This document shows, one piece after another, positions 38,914-47,659 of a stretch of DNA of 64,000 nucleotides. This DNA is from Sinorhizobium psoraleae (GTDB taxonomy: Bacteria; Pseudomonadota; Alphaproteobacteria; Rhizobiales; Rhizobiaceae). Below the pieces are notes generated by a model, which had not been told where the DNA came from, searched no databases, and was given only the letters and a program-made list of their open reading frames with translations. The stretch covers positions 1,294,577 to 1,358,576 of the forward strand of contig NZ_JABEKV010000001.1 in the NCBI RefSeq assembly GCF_013283645.1, written 5' to 3'. The stretch's first letter is position 1; every line of letters begins with the position of its first letter. The position numbers and the translations under genes were made by a program.

Positions 38914-40682
38914 TGCTGCAGCGTAGCGCTTCGCTTGGCAGGCCCACTGCCGTCGAACTTGAAGTGATCCGCGCGAGCCTCGGCGGCATCGTGCAGGAAA
39001 TGCAGAACTCGCTGTTCCGCACCGGCTTTTCAACCATCATCCGGGAATCGCAGGATGCTTCCTGCGCGCTGCTCGACGCCAATGCGGCGGTCATCGCCCA
39101 GCATGTGGTCCTGCCGCTGCATATCGGTGCTTTCCCGGCGTGCACGCAAGCCGTGCTGCACGCCTTTGCCGGCGACATCGCGCCCGGCGACGCGTTCCTA
39201 ATCAACGACCCTTACGAGGGTGGCAGTCCGCATGCGCCGGACATGGCGGTGATCACGCCGCTCTTCTTCGAGGACACGTTGGTCGCCTTCTGCGCCAGCA
39301 TCGCGCACAAGGGCGACATCGGTGGACCGGTGCCAGGCAGTTGCTCCGGCCAGGCGCGTGAAGTCTTCAACGAAGGCCTGCAGCTGCCGCCGGTGCGCTA
39401 TCAGCGCAATTTCCTGCCCTTCGGCGACGTCGAGCGGATCATTGCCGCCAACAGCCGCACGCCGGAATTGGTGCTCGGCGATATTCGCGGCCAGTTGGGC
39501 TCCGCGCGGCTTGGCGAGCGCCGGCTTGCCGCCCTTCTGGAAAAGTTCGGCTTGGCCAAATGCGTTGCGGCCTTCGATGAATTGGGCAGCATCGCCGAGC
39601 GGCGGATGCGGGCGATCATCAAGACGTGGAAGGACGGCGTCTTCGAGGCGGAGCGCTATGTCGACGACGACGGCGTCGAGCTGTCGAAGCCGGTGTGTAT
39701 CCATGTCCGGGTGGAAAAAACAGGCGACGCCATCCGCTTCGACTTCACCGGCTCGGCCGATCAGACGCGAGGGCCGGCGAACATCCGCCCGCCGCTCGTC
39801 CAGGCGGCCTGCGCCTATGCGCTGATCTCGCTGGTCGATCCGAATATCTTCATCACCAGCGGCATCTTGCGCGCCTTTACAGTCGAGACGCGGTCGTCAA
39901 GTGTGCTGAATCCGCGTTATCCGGCGCCGGTCAACACCTACAATCCGACGGTGCACGCGGTCGTCGACGCGATCTTCGCGGCGCTCGGGCAACTGGTGCC
40001 GGAACGTTCACGAGCCGATGGCTGCGGCAGCCGCTCGATCATCCTCGGCGGCCGCGGCACCAATACCGGCAGCAGCTACGTGCAGTACGAGATCGTCGGT
40101 GGCGGAGCGGGCGCGCGCTCGACACGCGATGGGGCCTCGGGAACGACGGTCAACCAGAGCAATGCCAAGATCGCGCCGGTGGAGATCATCGAGAGCGAGT
40201 TCCCGACCCGGCTGCTTGCCTTTGAATTGATCCGCGACTCGGGTGGAGCGGGCAAGTTTCGCGGCGGCCTCGGTATCCGGCGCAAATATCTGAACCTCGC
40301 TGATGCGCGTTTCTCCATCCGCTCGACCAAGCACGTCATTCCCGCCGAGGGCTATGCCGACGGCCTGCCGGGCCGGACCGGCGATATCAGGATCAATCCG
40401 GATGAGGATAGCTGGAAGCGCCTGCCTTCGCGCTACGCCGACTATCCGCTTAAGGCCGGTGACGTGTTCGAACTCGAAACGCCGGGCGGTGGCGGTTACG
40501 GCGATCCGCTGACGCGCGATCCGGCATCGGTGCTTGCCGACGTCAGGGAAGGGTATGTCTCGGTCGAGGCGGCGGGGCGCGACTATGGCGTGGTGTTGGT
40601 GGCGGGGCCGAAGGGTCCGCGCCTCGACGGGGAGGCGACGCAGCGACTGCGAGCGGCGCGGTCGAAGGCCGGGGCGGCTTGA
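38913..40682 (+). CDS. hyuB: Hydantoinase/oxoprolinase subunit B (HyuB family)
   Basis: 589 residues from ATG 38913; the frame is open further upstream but inside hyuA. Conserved blocks are EVIRASLGGIVQEMQNSLFR, FLINDPYEGGSPHAPDMAVI, HKGDIGG, RGPANIRPPL, and a C-terminal GGAGKFRGGLGIRRKY and LETPGGGGYGDPL. This is the metal-binding partner that completes the ATP-dependent ring opening or carboxylation with HyuA. The 1-base overlap means translational coupling and equal stoichiometry. The dehydrogenase gene follows after 21 bp. Confidence 0.92.
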   Translation: MLQRSASLGRPTAVELEVIRASLGGIVQEMQNSLFRTGFSTIIRESQDASCALLDANAAVIAQHVVLPLHIGAFPACTQAVLHAFAGDIAPGDAFLINDPYEGGSPHAPDMAVITPLFFEDTLVAFCASIAHKGDIGGPVPGSCSGQAREVFNEGLQLPPVRYQRNFLPFGDVERIIAANSRTPELVLGDIRGQLGSARLGERRLAALLEKFGLAKCVAAFDELGSIAERRMRAIIKTWKDGVFEAERYVDDDGVELSKPVCIHVRVEKTGDAIRFDFTGSADQTRGPANIRPPLVQAACAYALISLVDPNIFITSGILRAFTVETRSSSVLNPRYPAPVNTYNPTVHAVVDAIFAALGQLVPERSRADGCGSRSIILGGRGTNTGSSYVQYEIVGGGAGARSTRDGASGTTVNQSNAKIAPVEIIESEFPTRLLAFELIRDSGGAGKFRGGLGIRRKYLNLADARFSIRSTKHVIPAEGYADGLPGRTGDIRINPDEDSWKRLPSRYADYPLKAGDVFELETPGGGGYGDPLTRDPASVLADVREGYVSVEAAGRDYGVVLVAGPKGPRLDGEATQRLRAARSKAGAA

Positions 40683-40703
40683 AGCGAGATCAGGAGGAAG
40701 ACA

Positions 40704-41528
40704 ATGGATGGAATTGTGAACACAAAACCGACCGCTGGCGTAATCGGCCTCGGCGCCATGGGCCACCAGATGGCCCGACACCTGAAGGAGAAGGGCTTCA
40801 GCGTTGCCGGCTATGACATCTCAGTCGAAGCCACGGCCAAGTCGCAGGCGATCGGCATTCCGACCAGGGCGGATATCGCCGAGGTCGGCAGCGGCGCCGA
40901 GGTCGTCGTCGTCATGGTCCAGACCGACAAACAGGTCGTCGACGTGATCGGCGAGGGCGGACTTCTCGCATCTCTGGCACCGGGATCGGTCATCTGTATT
41001 GCGAGTTCGATCGCGCCAGACACCTGCCGGCAGCTCGAGCGGGAGGCGGCCGAGAAGGGTATCGGCGTTCTCGACACGCCGGTGGTGCTTGGCCAGGAAG
41101 CGGCCGACAACGGCACGCTGACGGTCTTCGTCGGCGGCGAAGCGAAATGGCTCGAGAAGGCGCGCCCCGTGCTCTCTGCCTTCGGCGGCAACATCCTGCA
41201 TATCGGACCGAGCGGCACCGGCCAGATCGCCAAGACAGCCAACAACATGCTGTTGTGGGCGTGCATCTGTGCGAACTTCGAGGCGCTCAGCCTCGCGAAG
41301 CAGCTCGGTGCCGATGTGCCGACGCTGGTCTCTGCGCTGATGCACTCTTCCGGTGCCAACTGGTCGCTGTCGCGCTGGGGCAAGAGCACCGGCAAATGGG
41401 CGGAGAAGGACATGGACGTCGCCCTCGACCTCGCTCAGAGCGTCAAGCTGCCCTTGCCGCTTAACGGCCTCGTCGACCAGCTCATGAAGTCGATGAACAG
41501 GGAACGAATGCAGAGCCTGCTTAGCTAA
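40704..41528 (+). CDS. NAD(P)-dependent 3-hydroxyisobutyrate-dehydrogenase-like enzyme
   Basis: 274 residues of beta-hydroxyacid dehydrogenase. Cofactor motif GVIGLGAMGHQMARHLKEKG, substrate-side loop DTPVVLGQEAADNGTL in place of the usual DAPVSGG, and the catalytic lysine region GQIAKTANNMLL. The altered substrate loop suggests an acid other than 3-hydroxyisobutyrate. It lies 21 bp after hyuB and 101 bp before the binding protein gene, so it probably acts on the ring-opened product or a later intermediate. Confidence 0.86.
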   Translation: MDGIVNTKPTAGVIGLGAMGHQMARHLKEKGFSVAGYDISVEATAKSQAIGIPTRADIAEVGSGAEVVVVMVQTDKQVVDVIGEGGLLASLAPGSVICIASSIAPDTCRQLEREAAEKGIGVLDTPVVLGQEAADNGTLTVFVGGEAKWLEKARPVLSAFGGNILHIGPSGTGQIAKTANNMLLWACICANFEALSLAKQLGADVPTLVSALMHSSGANWSLSRWGKSTGKWAEKDMDVALDLAQSVKLPLPLNGLVDQLMKSMNRERMQSLLS

Positions 41529-41629
41529 GACTGCCGCGTGTTTCGAAGCATGCGGTGATTCAAACTGTTGCCCTCAACCCGAAGCTTGGAGGAGAGCCGG
41601 GTGAGGGCGAGCCAACTGTGGAGGAGAGC

Positions 41630-42625
41630 ATGAGAAATCTATTGAAAGTTGTTTGTGCGGCGGGGTTGAGCCTGCTTGCCGGCGTCATCTCGCCGGCAGC
41701 GGCGGAAGAAACCCTTACAAAGGTGAACGTCGCCTATGACGGCTTCACCATGACGAGCGCGCCGATCCAGTACACACTTGCCAAGGGCCTCTTCAAGAAG
41801 CATGGGCTGGACGTCAACCTCGTTTATGTCGAGGGCGGCTCCGTGCTTACCCAGGCGCTTGTCGGCGGTTCGATCGATATCGCCCAGAACGGCTACACCC
41901 CGTCGATTGCCGCCGCCGTTGCCGGTGCCGACGTCGTCATCATCGGCAGCATGGCCAACAAACTGCCGTTCCAGCTCGTCGTCGATGCCTCGATTCAGAA
42001 TGCCGACCAGCTGCGTGGCAAGAGTATCGCTATCAGCAAGCTCGGTTCGTCGACGGATACCGCCGTCAAGTTCGCGCTGAAATCGCTCGGACTGGAGCCG
42101 TCGGACGTCAATATTCTGCAGCTTGGCGGCGAGGGCACGCGGGCGGCTGCCTTTGAAACCCGCCAGGTGCAGGGGTTGATGTCACAATATCCGCGCACGC
42201 AGGAGATGGTCGATGCTGGCTCGAAGATGCTCGTGGACGTGACCGAGATCGTCAAGGACTATCCGAACACTGCCTATGTGACCTCACGGAACTACCTTTC
42301 CGAGCACCCCGACGTCGTCAAGCGTTTCTTTATGGCGATGGGCGAGGGCCTCCACGGCTTTCGAGCCAACCCGCAGGACGCGATGGAGGTAACGGCATCT
42401 TTCCTGAAGCTCGAGAAGGGGCCGTCGGTAGAGCAGGCGTTCCGCTTCTATTCGGAGAAGGTGTTCCCGCAGGACCTGCGTCCCTCGATGCCGGGCGTGG
42501 GTGCCGTTCTGGCCGAGCTTTCAAAAACTCTGCCGGCTGCCGCCTCCGTGAAGCCGGAAGCGATCGTCGACACAAGCACGCTCGATGCGCTCGACAGCGA
42601 AGGCTTTTTCAAAGCGCTCGATTGA
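41630..42625 (+). CDS. ABC transporter substrate-binding protein (SsuA/NMT1 type)
   Basis: 331 residues from ATG 41630 (GAGGAGAG just upstream). Signal peptide VVCAAGLSLLAGVISPAAAEE, then a periplasmic binding fold of the nitrate/sulfonate/taurine class: VNVAYDGFTMTSAPIQYTLA, GLDVNLVYVEGGS, LRGKSIAISKLGSSTD, VNILQLGG. Relatives bind sulfonates, thiamine precursors or aromatic acids. It feeds the ATPase and permease just downstream. The link to hyuAB suggests a cyclic amide or related compound as cargo, which is inference. Confidence 0.9.
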   Translation: MRNLLKVVCAAGLSLLAGVISPAAAEETLTKVNVAYDGFTMTSAPIQYTLAKGLFKKHGLDVNLVYVEGGSVLTQALVGGSIDIAQNGYTPSIAAAVAGADVVIIGSMANKLPFQLVVDASIQNADQLRGKSIAISKLGSSTDTAVKFALKSLGLEPSDVNILQLGGEGTRAAAFETRQVQGLMSQYPRTQEMVDAGSKMLVDVTEIVKDYPNTAYVTSRNYLSEHPDVVKRFFMAMGEGLHGFRANPQDAMEVTASFLKLEKGPSVEQAFRFYSEKVFPQDLRPSMPGVGAVLAELSKTLPAAASVKPEAIVDTSTLDALDSEGFFKALD

Positions 42626-42653
42626 AACTGCGAACAAGGCGGGAGGAAAACCC

Positions 42654-43463
42654 ATGTTGCAGGCAACGCCGGTCAAGCTGAAGGCCGACAGCGTCAGGCT
42701 GAATTATTACAACGATCGCACCAAGCGCGATCTGAGCGTACTCGACGGCATCGACTTCAGTGTCAACGAGGGTGAACTCGTCAGCATCGTCGGCCCGAGT
42801 GGCTGCGGGAAATCGACCTTTCTCGCCGCCGTCGACGGCCTCGTCTCGATCGATGGCGGCAGAATCCTGATCGACGAACGGGAGGTGACGAAACCGGGGC
42901 CGGATCGCGGCCTCGTCTTCCAGCAGGATTCGCTCTTTCCCTGGCGTACGGTCCAGCGCAACGTCGCCTACGGTCTGGAGATCCAGAAGATTTTCAGCAA
43001 GGAGGAGATTGCCGCACGGGCGCGCAAGTTCGTCGAGCTTGTCGGGCTCGCCGGCTTCGAGGACAGCTATCCGAGCGAACTTTCCGGCGGCATGCGCCAG
43101 CGCGTCAACATTGCAAGGGCGTTGGCCGTCGATCCGGAGTTGCTGCTGCTGGACGAGCCCTTCGCGGCGCTCGACGCGCAGACGCGCGAGTTCATGCAGT
43201 TCGAGTTGCTGCGCATTCTCGACCGGGCCCAGAAAACCGGCGTGTTCATTACCCACCAGATCGACGAGGCGATCTTCCTCTCCAACCGGGTCGTCGTGTT
43301 TTCGGCACGCCCGGCGAAGGTGAAGGAAATCGTCGAGATCGACCTGCCGAAGGAGCGCACGCTCGATCTGAAGCATACGCCGCGCTTCATGGAGATCTTT
43401 CGCCATATCTGGCGGCTGATCGAAGAGGAAAGTGCCCGCATGGGCCTTCTGCGCGTTCATTGA
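42654..43463 (+). CDS. ABC transporter ATP-binding protein (SsuB/NrtD type)
   Basis: 269 residues from ATG 42654, preceded by GGGAGG. Walker A GPSGCGKST (48-56), Q loop LVFQQDSLFPWR, signature LSGGMRQRVNIARALAVDPE, Walker B LLLLDEPFAALD and a switch His (VFITHQIDEAIFLSNRV). The C-terminal end (HIWRLIEEES) is usual for nitrate/sulfonate-type ATPases. It powers the import by the neighbouring permease at the inner face of the membrane. Confidence 0.93.
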   Translation: MLQATPVKLKADSVRLNYYNDRTKRDLSVLDGIDFSVNEGELVSIVGPSGCGKSTFLAAVDGLVSIDGGRILIDEREVTKPGPDRGLVFQQDSLFPWRTVQRNVAYGLEIQKIFSKEEIAARARKFVELVGLAGFEDSYPSELSGGMRQRVNIARALAVDPELLLLDEPFAALDAQTREFMQFELLRILDRAQKTGVFITHQIDEAIFLSNRVVVFSARPAKVKEIVEIDLPKERTLDLKHTPRFMEIFRHIWRLIEEESARMGLLRVH

Positions 43464-43474
43464 GGGAGCGAGAG

Positions 43475-44308
43475 ATGACGTCCGTTACCGAAGAACAAGA
43501 AATCCCAAGGCAGCGCAAGTCGGAATTCGCCGTCTACGAGTTCCTGGTGCGCCACGAGAACGCCTTGCTGGGCGGCTTCACCATGATCATGGCGCTCCTG
43601 CTTTGGGAGGCGGTCGTCCGCCTCGATCTCGTTAATCCGCTCTTCACCAGTTCGCCGAGCCGCATCATCGCAACAGGCTATGCGATGTTCGCCGACGGCA
43701 GCATCTATCCGCACCTCGCCATCAGCGGACTGGAACTGCTGGTCGGCTATGGGCTGGCGATCGTCGTCGGCGTCCCGCTCGGCATTCTGATGGGCTGGTA
43801 TCGTCGCTTCAACGCGGCACTCGATCCGATCATCTCGGCGCTCTACGCGACGCCGCGCATTGCGCTCCTGCCGCTGATCATGATCTGGTTCGGCATCGGC
43901 CTCGGCTCGAAGTTCGCGATCATCTTTCTGAGCTCCGTGTTCCCGATTCTCATCAACACGACCGCCGGCGTGCAAACCGTCGAGCGCGACTACATCAAGG
44001 TGGCCCGTTCCTTCGGTGCGAACGACCGGCAGATGTTCCTGACCGTCGCTTTCCCGGCGGCCGTTCCTTTCCTGCTAACGGGCCTGCGCCTCGGGCTTGG
44101 CCACGCGCTGATCGGCATCGTGGTGGGCGAGATGTACTCGGCACAGGCGGGCGTCGGCTATCTCATCTCCGTTGCCGGCGCCACCTTCCAGACCGACCGG
44201 GTCATGTTCGGCATCATTCTGATCGCGGCCGCCGGCGTCGCTCTCACCAACATACTCAGGATGATCGAGCGCCGCTTCGACCGGTGGCGGCCGGACAACA
44301 AGCTCTAG
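43475..44308 (+). CDS. ABC transporter permease (SsuC/NrtB type)
   Basis: 277 residues from ATG 43475, with GGGAG ten bases upstream; the open ATG-like start at 43460 is less good. About six membrane helices follow a 30-residue cytoplasmic N-terminus. The EAA loop is ARSFGANDRQMFLTVAFPAA, and PRIALLPLIMIWFGIGLGSK is a typical block of this permease class. It follows the ATPase after 11 bp and completes the transporter. Confidence 0.92.
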   Translation: MTSVTEEQEIPRQRKSEFAVYEFLVRHENALLGGFTMIMALLLWEAVVRLDLVNPLFTSSPSRIIATGYAMFADGSIYPHLAISGLELLVGYGLAIVVGVPLGILMGWYRRFNAALDPIISALYATPRIALLPLIMIWFGIGLGSKFAIIFLSSVFPILINTTAGVQTVERDYIKVARSFGANDRQMFLTVAFPAAVPFLLTGLRLGLGHALIGIVVGEMYSAQAGVGYLISVAGATFQTDRVMFGIILIAAAGVALTNILRMIERRFDRWRPDNKL

Positions 44309-44369
44309 TCTCCTGGCCGGCTCTCAGCGGCCGGCCGGATCACTCCACACCAAAGAACGGTAGGACAGA

Positions 44370-45122
44370 ATGAAACTAATCGATCAAGTAGCCGTCGTCA
44401 CCGGCGCCGGCCGGAATATCGGCGAGGCTACGGCGAAGCTTTTGGCAAGGGAAGGCGCGAGCATCGCCGTGACCGATATCGACGCCGAGCGCGCCGGACG
44501 TGTCGCGGAGGAGATCCGCGTGGCGGGCGGCACGGCTGAGGTGTTTCTCGCCAACGTTGCCGACGAAGAAGGCGTCATTTCGCTCGTCAGAGGCGTGGCC
44601 GACCGCTTCGGCAAGGTGGATATCCTCGTCAACAATGTCGCCATCAGCGACAACAAGCACATTCTAGACGTCACGAAGGAGGAATGGGACCGGGTGATTG
44701 CGGTGACGCTGACCGGCACATTTCTGATGAGCAAATATTTCGCCCAGCAGATGGTGGCGCAGGGCCATGGCGGTAACATCGTCAATGTCGGCTCGACCTC
44801 GGGCTTCTACGGACGCCCGCGCGCCGTTGCCTACACGGCTGCCAAGGCGGGTGTTACCAATCTTTCGCGCTCGCTGGCGATCCAGCTCGCCAAGCACAAG
44901 ATCCGGGTCAACTGCGTGGTGCCGAACAAGATCGGCTCGCCGGTCGGCAAGGATACCTTCGATCCGAACCGACCCGTCGTCAACCTGCGAGACCGGCCCG
45001 GTGTTCCGGACGATCTCGCCCGCGCCATTCTCTTCCTGGTCTCCGCCGATTCCGACTTCATCGACGGCACGACCCTTTTCGTCGACGGCGGCGTCTCCGC
45101 GCTCATGCCTGGCAGCGAATGA
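44370..45122 (+). CDS. SDR-family oxidoreductase
   Basis: 250 residues of classical short-chain dehydrogenase: cofactor motif VTGAGRNIGEATAKLL, DIDAERAGR after the second strand (Asp favours NAD), NNVAISDN, catalytic Ser in VGSTSGFYG and the tetrad YTAAKAGV, and the end FVDGGVSALMPG. It closes the catabolic block 61 bp after the permease gene, so it probably oxidises an alcohol intermediate of the same pathway. The exact substrate is unknown. Confidence 0.9.
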   Translation: MKLIDQVAVVTGAGRNIGEATAKLLAREGASIAVTDIDAERAGRVAEEIRVAGGTAEVFLANVADEEGVISLVRGVADRFGKVDILVNNVAISDNKHILDVTKEEWDRVIAVTLTGTFLMSKYFAQQMVAQGHGGNIVNVGSTSGFYGRPRAVAYTAAKAGVTNLSRSLAIQLAKHKIRVNCVVPNKIGSPVGKDTFDPNRPVVNLRDRPGVPDDLARAILFLVSADSDFIDGTTLFVDGGVSALMPGSE

Positions 45123-45162
45123 AGGAAGGCAGTGATGTCAATTCAGTGACCCGCGACACTGT

Positions 45163-45957
45163 CTATCGGTCGAGCTCCGGATAGATCCGGTCGAGAAATC
45201 CCGGTCGGAGCTTCTCGCCGATCAGGCAATCGGTGCCGGGCGCGGTTGCGGCCAGGTGAAGGGCGGGCGGTGGGGTGAGCCCGCTCACTTCGAGAATCAG
45301 CTTCTGGCGGATCGCGATCGCGAAATCCTCCGGTTCATGCACCGGCAGCACGAAAGATCCGGGCCCGCCGATGACGCATTCCGAATAATACTGGTCGAGC
45401 GGTCCGGTCGAGACAGACGGGCGGATGAGGATCGCAAGCCCGTTGACGATGATGCCGCGGCCAACCGCCCCATCGCGGGCGGGCGTGACCGGCGGGCCGG
45501 TATTGTTCGGGCCGTCACCGGAAATATCGATTACCCGGCGTGCGCCGGAAAAGGCGTTGGAATCGATCAGGCTCGTGCCGAACAGGATGGCATTGGAAAT
45601 CGACGTGCCGCGGCGCGTGCCGATCGGGCGGGCCTCGACCTTCGCCGCGAAAGCTTCGGCGTCGCCTGCATCGTCGATCACTTGCCAGGTGACCACCGAC
45701 TGCTCGTTCACAAGTCCCGCCCACTCGAAGTAGCCGATCGCGATACGCCCGAGCAGGCCGCCCTTGACCGCGTTGATGAAGTCCGGATGCCGCAGCGCCT
45801 GCAGATAGCCGGACCGCTGCACCCGAGCCTCTTCCATGTCCATCGATCCGGACATGTCGACGGCCAGTACCAGTTCCACATCGACGTCCGCCGGCATGGC
45901 GGCCGATTGAATCGGGCTCCCACTGAGGGCCAGGATCAATGCCAACGTGCTCAACAT
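45163..45957 (-). CDS. DUF1194 protein with von Willebrand A-type fold
   Basis: 264 residues. A short signal peptide (LALILALSGSPIQSAAM) is followed by a VWA-like domain with the metal-site motif DMSGSMD (Asp34, Ser36, Ser38); further family blocks are RIAIGYFEWAG, RRGTSISNAILFG, VIDISGDGPNN and GIIVNGLAIL. DUF1194 proteins are exported and of unknown role; the intact metal site suggests protein binding. It is convergent with the SDR gene. Confidence 0.9.
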   Translation of the reverse strand: MLSTLALILALSGSPIQSAAMPADVDVELVLAVDMSGSMDMEEARVQRSGYLQALRHPDFINAVKGGLLGRIAIGYFEWAGLVNEQSVVTWQVIDDAGDAEAFAAKVEARPIGTRRGTSISNAILFGTSLIDSNAFSGARRVIDISGDGPNNTGPPVTPARDGAVGRGIIVNGLAILIRPSVSTGPLDQYYSECVIGGPGSFVLPVHEPEDFAIAIRQKLILEVSGLTPPPALHLAATAPGTDCLIGEKLRPGFLDRIYPELDR

Positions 45958-46329
45958 CGCATCAACCTATTGCGTGGTCACTTCGTGGCTGGATGCGGAA
46001 AAATGTAAGGTGGTCTGCCCGCACCCTGCACTTCAAAAAAATTGATCACATCAGTGATGCTTGGATTGCATCACGCCAAAATCAAGGCATCTCGGAGAAT
46101 GTAGCACAGGATTGCGGCTGTGCGACCGTTGCGAACGATCCGCTCTACAATATTCGGTGATCGCCGATGTCTTTACCTGCAGGTCGAAAGCCGAACATCG
46201 CCCGATTTTGCCCTTGAACGAGTATTATTCGCGGGTGCATGTACGGGGCTTCAGAGCGTTAGATATCGCTGACGCAGTCGGCGCGAACACGTTGATCTCC
46301 GCGAGAAAGCGCGTCAGACGGGACTTGGG
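45958..46329. other. Divergent promoter region with a short palindrome
   Basis: 372 bases between the DUF1194 and glycoamylase genes. GTGATGC (46054-46060) and GCATCAC (46068-46074) form a 7-7-7 inverted repeat that may be an operator. No gene is seen. Confidence 0.4.
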
Positions 46330-47643
46330 ATGCTTCAATTCACCTTCGACACGGACAATACGCGGATCGACCGGCTGCAACGCGGTGGCTTTGGTTATTT
46401 TCTTCGATATTCCGATGCCGGGACGGGTCTCGTCGCGGACACGTCGCGCGCAGGATCGCCGTCAAGCATCGCCGCGACAGGCTTCGGCCTCGCCTGTTAC
46501 CCTGTCGCGGTTGAACGCGGCTGGATCGGCCGCGCTGAGGCCGCCCGTCGCGTGCTGACGGTGTTGCGGTTTCTCGCGGGCGGCAGGCAGGCAAGCGACG
46601 CACGCGCCACCGGCTATCGCGGCCTCTACTATCATTTCCTGGATATGCGCACCGGCGAGCGCACCTGGAGCAGCGAGCTTTCGACCATCGACAGCGCTCT
46701 GTTTTTTGCCGGCATGCTGACGGCAGCCGCCTATTTCTCGGAGCGCAGGCGGGACGAGATGGAGATCCGCAGCCTTTCCGAACGGCTCTTCGAGCGAGCG
46801 GACTGGGCATGGGCACTCAATCGCGGCGACACGCTGATGATGGGTTGGCGTCCGCCCGGTCGTTTCCTGCGGCACCGCTGGCGCGGATATAGCGAAGCAC
46901 TGTTGCTCTACGTGCTGGCGCTCGCCGCACCGCGCCACGCAATTGCGCCCGAAAACTACGACGCTTTCACCGCTGCTCATGAATGGCTACAGATCGAAAG
47001 CGGCCGGCATCTTCACGCGGGTGCGCTCTTCATCCACCTCTTTCCCCATGCATGGATCGATTTTCGAGGCCTTCACGATGCCGAGATGCGCAAGACCGCG
47101 AGCGATTATTTTGAGAACACCCGTCGGGCGATCGCGTTCCAGCGGGCGCATGCCGAGGAAAACCCCGGCGCCTTCGCCGGCTATTGCCGCGATCTCTGGG
47201 GCTTCAGCGCCTGCCACGCGCCGAAGGGCCGGTTGCGGCTTCGTGACGGCCGTTGGCAGCGGATGCTTGGCTACGCGGCGCGCGGCGCACCTTTCGGCGC
47301 CGACGACGGGACGCTCGTTCCTTGGGCGCCGCTCGCTTGCCTGCCCTTCGAACCGGAGGCAGGCCTTGGCGGCATCAGCCATCTGCTTTCCCGTTATCCG
47401 GCGCTGCTCAGCGAAGACCGCCTTCCCGGCGGCTTCAATCCAAGCCTGCCGGGCGCGGGCGCCGAGGGTTGGGTGGACGACAGGGTCGTGGGACTTGACC
47501 AGGGCCTGTCCGTCATGATGATCGAGAACTGGAGAAGCGGATTGCTCTGGGATATCACACGCAGCATCCCGGCCTTCGGCCGCGGACTGCGCCGGGCCGG
47601 CTTCGAGGGTGGCTGGCTGTCGGCGGTTTGCCCGCGAATCTGA
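46330..47643 (+). CDS. Glycoamylase-like protein (GH144-type, possible beta-1,2-glucan enzyme)
   Basis: 437 residues of (alpha/alpha)6-barrel type. Family marks: QRGGFGYFLRYSD and the Ala/Gly-rich IAATGFGLACYPVAVERGW; STIDSALFFAGMLTAA with an acidic Asp; MMGWRPPG; RYSEALLLYVLALAAP-like WRGYSEALLLYVLAL; and ENPGAFAGYCRDLWGFSACH. This domain occurs in NdvB-type cyclic glucan synthases and in endo-beta-1,2-glucanases; rhizobia make beta-1,2-glucans, so a role in turnover is plausible. No signal peptide is evident, so it appears cytoplasmic. Confidence 0.8.
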   Translation: MLQFTFDTDNTRIDRLQRGGFGYFLRYSDAGTGLVADTSRAGSPSSIAATGFGLACYPVAVERGWIGRAEAARRVLTVLRFLAGGRQASDARATGYRGLYYHFLDMRTGERTWSSELSTIDSALFFAGMLTAAAYFSERRRDEMEIRSLSERLFERADWAWALNRGDTLMMGWRPPGRFLRHRWRGYSEALLLYVLALAAPRHAIAPENYDAFTAAHEWLQIESGRHLHAGALFIHLFPHAWIDFRGLHDAEMRKTASDYFENTRRAIAFQRAHAEENPGAFAGYCRDLWGFSACHAPKGRLRLRDGRWQRMLGYAARGAPFGADDGTLVPWAPLACLPFEPEAGLGGISHLLSRYPALLSEDRLPGGFNPSLPGAGAEGWVDDRVVGLDQGLSVMMIENWRSGLLWDITRSIPAFGRGLRRAGFEGGWLSAVCPRI

Positions 47644-47659
47644 TCGCGACGGAGACGGG

